DNA of 64,000 nt from Dyadobacter psychrophilus (GTDB taxonomy: Bacteria; Bacteroidota; Bacteroidia; Cytophagales; Spirosomataceae). Positions 17,986 through 27,200 of the stretch are shown piece by piece (the stretch's first letter is position 1; the number at the start of each line of letters is the position of its first letter). The translations under genes and the position numbers were made by a program. The notes below the pieces were generated by a model. It was given only the letters and a program-made list of their open reading frames with translations. It was not told where the DNA came from and made no database searches. The stretch spans positions 1,581,604 through 1,645,603 of the forward strand of contig NZ_FUZA01000002.1 in NCBI RefSeq assembly GCF_900167945.1. The letters run 5' to 3'.

Positions 17986-19215
17986 TTAATCCATCTTTCT
18001 CAACTCATAAACCACTTCCTTCGGCTCGCTGTTGAGAATGATCTGGCCTTCGAGCCATTTAATCAGAATATTCTGTTCTTCAAGCCCTTTCACGTGACGT
18101 CCTTGTTCGTAGCGGCGGAAGCCAATAATGTAAGTTTGGTTCAAAGGGCGATATTGAAAAAAGTGTAACTCGTTCTTCTTCAAAATCATATTGCGTATTT
18201 CAGCGACCTGTGCAAATTGTGGCCCCTGCTTTATTTCAACACCTTTTTCCCATTCCTTTGCAGATGCCGAGGCAACCTGGTTGTTTTCCGAAACCAATGT
18301 GTAGTAACCTTTTTTGAGTCCGGATATCCTCACTATCCGGGCGTTGTCAACTATCCAGCTGGCCGACTTTGGTGATGGCAACGGCAGATATTTATTATCG
18401 ACCGCGAATTTTGCTAAAACGCCTTCCTCGTCAGGGGTCAGGGACCGGCCGTTGGAAACCTCGGCTTTGTTATTTGACATTGTAATGCCCGTCGTGGCTT
18501 TCGCTGCATCCAGGCCCAATGCTTTTTCAAGCGTTGTTGCGAGGTAATAGTAGCCCAGTTCGTTCAGATGCACAGTGTTTTCAATGATCGACTCCTTTTT
18601 GCTGGTGTTCAAAATCGGATTATAAATGTCGATAAATTGCTTGTTACGTTGTGAAGCGACTTCTGAAATGGCTTTGGAATACAATTCAAGATCGGCATTG
18701 CGCTGGTCGATGCGTTGCGCAGTGTCACTGGAAACAACTGGAATTGTAGATAGTAATACGGCTTTTGCTCCTAATTCTTCAATTTTGTCCAGAAGTTTGT
18801 TCAAACCTTCTTTAAAATGTGGAACTCCGGCCCGGCCATCCTGTGCTTCCACACCTCCATAACCCAGAAAAACAACCGTAGGCTGTGTTTTGGTGATGTC
18901 TTCCATCAAATGTTCGTAAGGTGTCGGCGGATTGGTGTAAGTGCTTCTCGCCTCTCCCCAAACATTGTCGCCCGTCCAGCCCAGGTTCCTGAACGTTACG
19001 CCTTTATCAGCAAAACGCGTGGTAAGGGCCAGTTCCAGATAACCATATTGGAAATCATTCTCGAAAATGGAATTCCCTAGAAATACGACGCGATCCCCGT
19101 CTTTCAGGGTGAAAGCTTCGTTGGATTTTGTTTGGGCGGAAGCGGAAGGGATTGGTAATGTACTGAATAAGAATAAAATATAGCCAAAAACAGCGGCTAC
19201 TCGGGTCTTTCTCAT
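17986..19215 (-). CDS. SGNH/GDSL hydrolase family protein, secreted
   Basis: The 409-residue protein has a signal peptide (residues 1-28, ending SASAQ). Block I reads FLGNSIFEND, with the nucleophile Ser49 in GNS rather than GDS. Block II is FRNLGWTGDN and block III is FLGYGGVEAQ. The catalytic His216 sits in NTVHLNELGY, where the Asp usually three residues before the His is Asn213. The C-terminal 130 residues form an extra domain. SGNH enzymes deacylate or deacetylate glycans and lipids. The Asp-to-Asn change may lower activity or indicate a His-Ser dyad. It lies directly upstream of the PVC-heme gene. Confidence 0.85.
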   Translation of the reverse strand: MRKTRVAAVFGYILFLFSTLPIPSASAQTKSNEAFTLKDGDRVVFLGNSIFENDFQYGYLELALTTRFADKGVTFRNLGWTGDNVWGEARSTYTNPPTPYEHLMEDITKTQPTVVFLGYGGVEAQDGRAGVPHFKEGLNKLLDKIEELGAKAVLLSTIPVVSSDTAQRIDQRNADLELYSKAISEVASQRNKQFIDIYNPILNTSKKESIIENTVHLNELGYYYLATTLEKALGLDAAKATTGITMSNNKAEVSNGRSLTPDEEGVLAKFAVDNKYLPLPSPKSASWIVDNARIVRISGLKKGYYTLVSENNQVASASAKEWEKGVEIKQGPQFAQVAEIRNMILKKNELHFFQYRPLNQTYIIGFRRYEQGRHVKGLEEQNILIKWLEGQIILNSEPKEVVYELRKMD

Positions 19216-19357
19216 GCATTCTGGGTTTAGGATTATTATTTATAATCTATAAAGGAGAATGCTGAGATAAGCTAACCGTTGAATATCATAAATTAAATGC
19301 CCACACAGCAGTTCTCAAACCGGCTAAGGCTAAGCTGTATGGGCATCGGATTGAAAA

Positions 19358-20269
19358 TCAGTTGAATGACTGTCTGAATTCCAGGGGTGAGAGCGTTGTC
19401 TTACGTTTGAAAATCTTATTAAAAGACTGAGGATGCTCAAATCCTAATTGATAAGCAATTTCGGCAATGGATAGATTTGTGGTGCTTAAAATGCCTTTTG
19501 CTTTGTCAATGAGTTTATTATGAATGTGTTGCTGGGTGTTTTGTCCCGTATAAGTACGCAGCATATCACTGAGGTAATCGGGTGATACGTTCAGTTTCAA
19601 CGCAACGTCCTTCACGGTTGGCAATGCGAGGTTTGCATTGTTGTTGAAATGTTCATCCAGCAATTCTTCGAGCTTAACAAGCACGTCGTTATGCGCTGTT
19701 TTGCGGGTTATAAATTGCCTGTGATAAAAGCGGTCGGCATAATTGAGCAGCACTTCTATTTGTGAAATGATAACGCGCTGACTGAAATTATCGATGTTGG
19801 CCTTATATTCCTGCTCAATGTTTTCAAGAATGTTATAGATCACATTCTCTTCCTTTTTGGATAAATAAAGCGCCTCATTGACCGCATAGGAGAAATATTT
19901 ATAGTTTTTGATCTCCTTCGCGAGCGGATAGCCCAGCAAGAAATCGGCATGAAACATCAGCATAAATCCAGAGCAAGGGCGGTCGTTACGCTCCTCCCAG
20001 CACAATTGGCCCGGAGAAATGAATGATAAAACGCCTTCGTCGAAATCATAGTAACTCTGCCCATAACGAACCTTACCCTGGAAATCCTTCTTGACAGCGA
20101 TCATATAGAAATCCAGCACGCAGCCGTCGCTCATATCGACGGGAGAATTGTAGATTTCATCGAACCGCACCACGCTCACCATCGGGTGTTCTATCTCCTT
20201 GATCCCATACATGCGATGAATTTCAGCTATGGAACTGATTACCAAAGGATTGTTTCTATGCTTTTTCAT
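19358..20269 (-). CDS. AraC-family transcriptional regulator
   Basis: The 303-residue protein has an N-terminal cupin-like sensor region (residues about 20-170) and two C-terminal HTH motifs. The first is PTVKDVALKLNVSPDYLSDM and the second is LSIAEIAYQLGFEHPQSFNK, ending FKRKTTLSPLEFRQSFN. This is the standard AraC/XylS DNA-binding domain. It lies three bases downstream of the aldo/keto reductase gene on the same strand, so the two are cotranscribed, and the regulator may respond to the reductase substrate. Confidence 0.93.
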   Translation of the reverse strand: MKKHRNNPLVISSIAEIHRMYGIKEIEHPMVSVVRFDEIYNSPVDMSDGCVLDFYMIAVKKDFQGKVRYGQSYYDFDEGVLSFISPGQLCWEERNDRPCSGFMLMFHADFLLGYPLAKEIKNYKYFSYAVNEALYLSKKEENVIYNILENIEQEYKANIDNFSQRVIISQIEVLLNYADRFYHRQFITRKTAHNDVLVKLEELLDEHFNNNANLALPTVKDVALKLNVSPDYLSDMLRTYTGQNTQQHIHNKLIDKAKGILSTTNLSIAEIAYQLGFEHPQSFNKIFKRKTTLSPLEFRQSFN

Positions 20270-20272
20270 ATT

Positions 20273-21280
20273 TTATTCGTCAATCCAGCCCATTCCTGCT
20301 TCGTCGTAACGTGCTCCCGTAATGCCGAGCGGAACGATGCTTTCCAGGTTTTCGACTTCCGTTTCAGTTAATACAATGTTCGCGGCTGCAATGTTCTCTT
20401 CAATGTATTTTACCCGCTTGGTTCCTGGAATGGGAAGATGTCCTTTGGCAATGATCCACGCAATCGCGAGCTGGGATGAAGATACACCTTTTTCCAAAGC
20501 CAGCTTTTCAATGGCATCGGCCAGTTCAAGGTTTTTGTAAAACTGCTCGCCCTGAAAACGCGGGATCGAACGTCTGAAATCATTGGCAGGAAAATCGTCC
20601 GGGCTCTTGATCCTTTCACCGGAAATAAATCCGCGTCCCAGCGGTGAATAAGCAACAAAACCGATGCCCAGTTCCTGCAATGTATCCAGAATTCCGGCTT
20701 CCTCCACAGTTCTTTCAAACAACGAATATTCTGTTTGCAAAGCGGTGATCGGATGCGTTGCGTGCGCTTTTTGAAGCGTTTGCGATGAAACCTCAGACAG
20801 TCCGAGATAACCCACCTTTCCTTCTTTAACCAGTTCGGCCATCGCGCCAACAGTGTCTTCAATAGGCACTTCCGGATCCAGACGGTGGAGATAATATAAG
20901 TCAATGTAGTCCGTACCCAAATTTTTCAAAGACCGCTCAATGGCTTTTTTAACATAATCCACTTTACCATTGAATTTCCAGGTAAGTTGCTCGTTATCAT
21001 CTATTTCGAAGCCAAATTTCGTGGCGAGGATGTAGCTGTCGCGGTTGCCTTTAATGGCTTTTGCAATGAGCCGTTCGTTCAATAACGGACCGTAAAGGTC
21101 GGCGGTGTCCAGAAAATTTCCGCCTAGTTCCAGAGAGCGATGAATGCTTCTGATGGCCTCGCCTTCATCCGCTTTTCCATAAATATCCGCACCGGCAATC
21201 TGCGTCATGCCCATGCAACCTAATCCTATGTTGGGCACTACAAGCCCCTGGTTTCCTAACTTAACTTTCTTAATGCTCAT
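20273..21280 (-). CDS. Aldo/keto reductase
   Basis: I chose the ATG at 21280 (MSIKKVKLGNQGL); the longer frame adds nine unlikely residues. The 335-residue (beta/alpha)8 barrel has the catalytic tetrad: Asp and Tyr in NFLDTADLYGP, Lys in ILATKFGFE, and His in DLYYLHRLDP. The NADPH-binding C-terminal segment reads LPIPGTKRVKYIEENIAAAN. It matches the YajO/PLR-like AKR group that reduces aldehydes and other carbonyls with NADPH. It is followed after three bases by the AraC regulator. Confidence 0.94.
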   Translation of the reverse strand: MSIKKVKLGNQGLVVPNIGLGCMGMTQIAGADIYGKADEGEAIRSIHRSLELGGNFLDTADLYGPLLNERLIAKAIKGNRDSYILATKFGFEIDDNEQLTWKFNGKVDYVKKAIERSLKNLGTDYIDLYYLHRLDPEVPIEDTVGAMAELVKEGKVGYLGLSEVSSQTLQKAHATHPITALQTEYSLFERTVEEAGILDTLQELGIGFVAYSPLGRGFISGERIKSPDDFPANDFRRSIPRFQGEQFYKNLELADAIEKLALEKGVSSSQLAIAWIIAKGHLPIPGTKRVKYIEENIAAANIVLTETEVENLESIVPLGITGARYDEAGMGWIDE

Positions 21281-21439
21281 CTTTTTTGTGTTTTTATTAC
21301 ATAACAAAACTACCGTACGCTAAAAAATTTGGTGTATCCAAATCAGGGAAGGTTGTATCCAAAAGCCGGGACGACATTTTTCCGTGAATTTTCCGACATT
21401 CGTGCATTGTCAATCTATACACCGCATACATTATAAATC

Positions 21440-24220
21440 ATGAAATTCCGCTATCTCCTCCTGTTCGTTTTTCTTGCCAAATGCAGCGCCGCCCTGGCGC
21501 AAAATGAGGCGCCCGTACAATCTCTGAACCATTATGTAACATTCCTCGACAAGTCTTCCGAAGTGCTGACCGGGCGTTTCAAAATGCTGGCAGGATATCA
21601 GGAAGCAGTAAGTCAATTCAGGGAAAAGCCTGTTTCCGACCTCAGATTGCCATCTTCCGGACCTTTGGAAGAATATTATTTCAAAAAAGCGATGACTGGA
21701 AATGGTTTGCCTGCTGCTGAAATGGACCGGTTGAACAAAACTGCGAGGGTAATTTGGGAGCTGTTTAATGATATAGATGTGATCTGCAAACAACTCGAAA
21801 CACACGTGCGTTTGAAAGGATATCAGAATGACAATCTGAAACAATCAGACGAATTGGTGAAGAAAATCCAGAGAATGTTCGGCCGGTTTAGTGAGGAAAA
21901 AGATGCGTTTTATAAGGAGATTCAGCACGTTTACCGAAAGCATCAGCCCTACTCCGCTGCTGATCCGTATTTGCTTACCGAAAAGGCGATGGAGCAGGTT
22001 ATCCTTAGCCAGAAAGCGTTACTCGATTCGCTGCCTTATTATTTAAATGTAGAAAGCCGTAACGACTGGCCGGTAGAAACCGTGCGGCGAAGCATGCTGG
22101 CGGACGAGAAATTTTTAGCAACCATTGACAACACAAAGCCCAGACTGGAATATCCGGCTGACGACATGTTGAGCGCTTTCAAAACGGCAATTGCCTCTTT
22201 GCAATCATTAAAGGGCCGGGCGATTGATAATTATACGTTTGCAGCGAAGCAGTCGGCGGCGCATGGGAACGAGTCTTACGTGCTATTGATGAACCAGTTC
22301 AATCAGGATTTGCTTGCGTTTCATGCTTCTTTTATCAATTATAGCCAAAGCAAACGCAGGCTGCTTTACTATCCTGCATTCAGCCCCGTTTTTGCAAAAG
22401 AAAAAACTGCAAAAGCAGCTAAAAATGCTGCTGAAACAGCGGCATTTGAAGACAAGGCCCTTTTGTCGTTCATCACAAAAAAGGCCGGCGCACCGGCTCC
22501 GGCAGCATTAATCCGGACGCTTAACGATCACATTGAATTTGTGAACGAGTCGTTACGACAAATGCATTCGTTGCAGTTGACGCTTCGCAATTATCAATTT
22601 TCTGCCGAACATTACCGGGATCCGGTTCGAAGCAATGCAAGGGCCAATCTGGAATATTCGCACGAAAACTTCAAAATTCCGGCATCTGCTTATGCGCTCG
22701 TCGTGACTGCCAGCGCGGCCGTTCCTGAACCATATCGTGCATCCATTAACCGACAAACCGAAGTGCTGATGAATGTGCTGAAAGAAATGGATAACCTTAG
22801 CATTGAGCTCATCGCATACACATCCGAAAAGCAGTATCTGAAAGATCAGTTACAGCGGTCGGACGCAATTTTGGATCGTTATCTGGTGCTTTTTGACACA
22901 TTTGATAAAAAGAAAGAACAGCTCTATAACGATTTGAGGCGCATTTATGAAGCTTACCCAAATGCCGATCCAAGAAGCTCGTGGATCATATCTGGAAAGG
23001 CTTTGCAGAACGCAATGGACGATGACCGGGACGTTTTGTTTGGTGTAAAAGCATTGTTAAGGCAGGAAACTTCACAGATTCCGGCAACAGCAAAAATCGA
23101 AGAAAATGCGCAGCAACTGATTGCTGACGAATATCAGAATTTGAAGGGATTGCAGCGTTATGGCCGCAGTAATGGCTTGTGTCCGTATTCGCCGTATGAA
23201 GATCTGGCAGCAAATTCAGCCCGGTTTGCGGAGTTGACAAAAAAGGTAAAAAATGCTTCTTCCGGCTCAAACCGCCACCCGTTTGAAGCTTTCTATTACT
23301 TCTATAATAATGAGCTGGTCTATCAATACAACAAATTCGTTGAACTGTCGAAAGGAAGTTTACTCAAAGTTGTTAACCAGCCGGATTTGTTTGTTTTTGC
23401 AAGAACTGATAAATCAAAAACCTTAAACCCGGCTAAACCGGGGCAGTCTGCACCGGGCCAAAAACAAGAGGTTACCGATCCCGAGCCTGAAATTGTTGCC
23501 ACGGGAAAGCCTAAAAACCCGGAAGTTCCGACCGAAAACCCGGGAGCTCCCGCTACGGCGCAAGTTACGCAGTCAAAAATCGACACCGTTTATGTCGAGC
23601 GTGTCCGTATCGACACTGTCTTTGTTGACCGCAGCATTACAAATCAGCAGGTTACCAGATCATTGGACGGCTTTGCGGCCAATAATATGGTGCTTTTGCT
23701 GGACGTTTCTTCTTCTATGAATTCGCCTTACAAAATGCCGCTGCTGAAACGTTCTATCAAATCCATGTTAACATTGCTGCGACCGGAAGACCAGATTTCG
23801 ATTGTGCTATACTCCGGCAAAGCACGTGTTGTTTTGAAACCAACGTCTGGCTCCAAATCGGCTGAAATCGCGCGGATGATCGATTTACTGAAATCTGACG
23901 GGGATACTGACGGCAATGAGGGAATCCGACTGGCTTACAAAACGGCTAACAAGCAGTATATCCGCGGCGGGAACAACCGGATCATTCTCGCCACGGATGG
24001 TGAATTTCCAGTCAGTGATGAAGTTATGCAAATGATTGGCCAGAATGCAAAGCAGGATCTTTACCTGACTATTTTCACATTTGGCAGAAATGCGCACACC
24101 GGCCAAAAGCTTAAAAAGCTAAGCCAGATCGGCAAGGGATCATATGCACACGTCACAGAGGAAAGTGCTGATCTGCAACTGATTCTGGAAGCGCAGGGCA
24201 AAAAGCTCGCGACAGAGTGA
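21440..24220 (+). CDS. Large secreted protein with C-terminal von Willebrand factor A domain
   Basis: The 926-residue protein starts with a signal peptide (KFRYLLLFVFLAKCSAALAQ). About 650 residues are mostly helical, with two related-looking segments (near 130-240 and 460-560, both with YxxxxxIYxxYP-type sequence before a D/N-rich stretch). A Pro-rich linker of about 60 residues precedes the vWA domain at about 745-900. Its metal-ion-dependent adhesion site is D-x-S-x-S at residues 755-759 (LLDVSSSMN), with further ligands in SDGDTDGNEG and ILATDGEFPVS. vWA domains mediate protein-protein contacts. The helical part matches no family I recognise. Flanking genes give no clue; it is convergent with the giant protease. 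Confidence 0.8.
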   Translation: MKFRYLLLFVFLAKCSAALAQNEAPVQSLNHYVTFLDKSSEVLTGRFKMLAGYQEAVSQFREKPVSDLRLPSSGPLEEYYFKKAMTGNGLPAAEMDRLNKTARVIWELFNDIDVICKQLETHVRLKGYQNDNLKQSDELVKKIQRMFGRFSEEKDAFYKEIQHVYRKHQPYSAADPYLLTEKAMEQVILSQKALLDSLPYYLNVESRNDWPVETVRRSMLADEKFLATIDNTKPRLEYPADDMLSAFKTAIASLQSLKGRAIDNYTFAAKQSAAHGNESYVLLMNQFNQDLLAFHASFINYSQSKRRLLYYPAFSPVFAKEKTAKAAKNAAETAAFEDKALLSFITKKAGAPAPAALIRTLNDHIEFVNESLRQMHSLQLTLRNYQFSAEHYRDPVRSNARANLEYSHENFKIPASAYALVVTASAAVPEPYRASINRQTEVLMNVLKEMDNLSIELIAYTSEKQYLKDQLQRSDAILDRYLVLFDTFDKKKEQLYNDLRRIYEAYPNADPRSSWIISGKALQNAMDDDRDVLFGVKALLRQETSQIPATAKIEENAQQLIADEYQNLKGLQRYGRSNGLCPYSPYEDLAANSARFAELTKKVKNASSGSNRHPFEAFYYFYNNELVYQYNKFVELSKGSLLKVVNQPDLFVFARTDKSKTLNPAKPGQSAPGQKQEVTDPEPEIVATGKPKNPEVPTENPGAPATAQVTQSKIDTVYVERVRIDTVFVDRSITNQQVTRSLDGFAANNMVLLLDVSSSMNSPYKMPLLKRSIKSMLTLLRPEDQISIVLYSGKARVVLKPTSGSKSAEIARMIDLLKSDGDTDGNEGIRLAYKTANKQYIRGGNNRIILATDGEFPVSDEVMQMIGQNAKQDLYLTIFTFGRNAHTGQKLKKLSQIGKGSYAHVTEESADLQLILEAQGKKLATE

Positions 24221-24249
24221 TATCGGATGGCTGCGGAATGTTGGTTCCG

Positions 24250-27200
24250 TTACTTCATAACTACTTTAAAAGTTTGTTCAGCGTCTTTTGAAATTACCTG
24301 AATGAGATACAAACCAGAGGCGATATCCATAGGTGAAAGCATTATTTCCCGCTTTTGCATGAGACCAGTTGCCTTTACCTGTTCGCTTTTGACCAGCCTG
24401 CCATTCAGGTCATGCACATGGAACTGCAAATTTTCTCCCTTATCAGCCTTAAATTCAATGTTGAATTTACCGTCGGAAGGATTAGGAAATACTCGCCAGG
24501 ATTGCTGCTGCTCGAAGCTAACGGCGCGTACAGCGGAGTAACGGACGCTTTTGTCTGTATCGATCATGGCAAGGCGGTAATAGTAAGTAAGATTTCCCTT
24601 TAAAGAACGGTCCGTGAATGTATAATTGTTTTCCGCGGATGATTCACCTGTTCCTGACAATGTTCCAATCGTTGCAAATTCGTTTTTAAGCATTTTTTGA
24701 TTACCCTCGGCCATTTGAATTTCAAAGTGACTGAATGATTTTTCGGACGCTGTTTTCCAATCGAGCCGGGCGTGGTCCGGGCCGTCCGCTGCATTTATCT
24801 TTTTAGCTGAAAATGCAATCAGGTCAACCGGCAATGGTGTTCCTGTTCCAGCATATTCCTTGCTGAACCAGAACTCAGAAAATGATTTTGTCATAAACTC
24901 CAAATAATAACCCTGCCCAAAAGGCACTTTTGTAATGGCAGATTTTGGATAAAAAGACCAGGTGAAATTGGCATTATTTAATAAATCCGCGTCCTCGTTT
25001 GCGCCGGAATATTTGGTTATCCCCAGGTCATACGCTGATTGTGGTTTCTCCACGCCGTTTACCGCAGGAGCTCCGATCAATTTCTCAACTTCCTTATCTG
25101 TGAAATAAAGCCGGACGCTCACAAAATCAGTCAGATTTTTATTAGTTGCTCTAATGATGAAATTCCGGTTCATATAATGTTGACCATTGTTATTTTTGGT
25201 CGCACCGTCGTTGAGATAACTCTGTAAGGAGACAACGCCCATATCTTGCGCGCGCGGATTGATGGCTGCCAGGAGGCGATTATCCTGTAAAAAGAAATTC
25301 CAGTTGTTTGGAATGAGTCCCGACTGCTCCACTTTTACGGATCCGGGAGCTTGCGCAAAAATTTCCTGGGGTAGGTCATAAATATGAATATCGTCAATGG
25401 CAATGCCTTCCCGGTTATTCTGTCCGTCTGTTTTTACCACAAACCGAAAGCGGATGGTCTGGTAACTATGTACCGGCAGCGGAATTGTGCTCACATGCCA
25501 GCGCGTATAATCCTGCACGCTCCATACGCCCGAACCTTCTGCTTCGGCAGTATACCAGTTGGTCTCAGCACCTCTCGAGCCGAGCCTTTGCCAGCCATTA
25601 CCCACGTTATACTCTACATAGGCCATATCGCAAACGCCACTCTGACAACTCGCGAAGTCAATGGAAGTGCTGAAACTGAGCCTTGGATTTTCCATGAACG
25701 GAATGCTGAAACAAGGCGAGTAAAGATATGAAAGCTCATTGTTGTTGTAATTCCCTGTCAGGCTTGTCTTCCAGGCATTGGTCCCGCTGGCAGCGCTTTT
25801 GGTTTTGGGTGCACTGGGTGTGCCAAACTGCCATGAATTATTGGTTCCCCCACTATACCAGCCGCCCTCGCCATTTTCGAAGTTCTGATGATACGGAAAT
25901 TGGCTGATCTGATCCGCCGTCTGCAACACAACGTGCACAGTGTCATTGTGATTATTGATGTCATTGGCTTTCTCCACCCAAACAGAGAAATTATGCGTGC
26001 CGCTCACAAAAATATCGTATGGGTAAGCATAACTGATATTAAGGCTTTCACCTTTCCGGATGACAGGAATCCAGCCGGCCTGATGGGCACTGTGGTTACC
26101 AGAATATCTGACGGGCACATTATAGCAATCGCTGTTACCATTATTTTTAACAACGAGGCTGAACTGGTTTTGCCCGCCGTAGTCACAGGGCGAAATGTTC
26201 GGAGCCGTAATGTCCGTGATCGCCAGATCGCTTACCGCTTTGAATAAGCTGATATCATCCAAAACCAGCCCTTCTCCGGGCGCGTTATAATTGGCTTCCA
26301 GCAACCATTTAACCTGAAAAGTAGCAGAGTATTGCTGATTGTTCTGTTTCAGTATTTCACTAAGTTCAATGGATGCTACGGAGAATCCCTTATCGGTCAC
26401 CTCATCCTCCCGTACGTATAGGGTGTAAGCTGAAATCCAAATGTCATTTTCATTTCCCCTTACTTGAACACTGTAAGCTTTGTTGTAGTCCGGGCCATTG
26501 ACCTTGTATCGGAAAGTTAATCTTAACTCGTCCGAATTGATCTGGTAACCGGATAAGTTGTAAGTGCCGGTGATAACGTTCTGATTGTATGTTACTGTGA
26601 TATTTTGCGCGTCAACAGTGAGGGCTTTGGAACCGGAGTAGGCTGCAACAGGCTCGACAAACGTTCTTAGCCGCCCGTCCGCTGTTAATTTTGAAAACAC
26701 ATAAGCATCCGCCCCAACCACTTCCTCCTTGTCTGCGGTAATCTGCTGAGCCGGAACCGACTCAAAATTTTCGAAGTAAGGCAAAGTCAGCGCGGCATTC
26801 GGAAGCTGTTTGAATGTTTTGGTGAGCATGTTGTTCGTTTCAACCGGGTCGCCGCTGTATTTGACCAAAATCTTGATCGGGTAAGTCCCGGGAGTGCGCA
26901 TATTGACTTCCTTCGTGAATGTGAAATCAAGATAGCTGCCACCGGGAACGGGAGAACCGAGCGTTTCCCAATGTACAGCCGGATCGCCGCTTCCGATGGC
27001 ATAACCTACTTCCACAACGCCTGTGGTCGTCTGGTCATCTATATTTCTAATCCTTACGGTGATTTTTTGTGCGGCCGAAAGACTTGTTGAGGTAAACATT
27101 CTACCTGATTCGGCTGGCGAAACAATCGATTCTACTTTAAGATCTTTGTCCGAAATCGCTCCTGCGCAGGTTCCCGTATTGGGCCGGCGGCTGATGGCAA

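Noticed and set aside
23480..23640. Pro-rich linker of the vWA protein as a CRISPR-like or tandem repeat
   Set aside because: The repeated codons encode a low-complexity linker; there is no regular repeat-spacer spacing.
24234..24250. Short CGGAA/TTCCG hairpin between the vWA gene and the subtilase
   Set aside because: Only 5 bp of stem and no T-tail, too weak to call a terminator.
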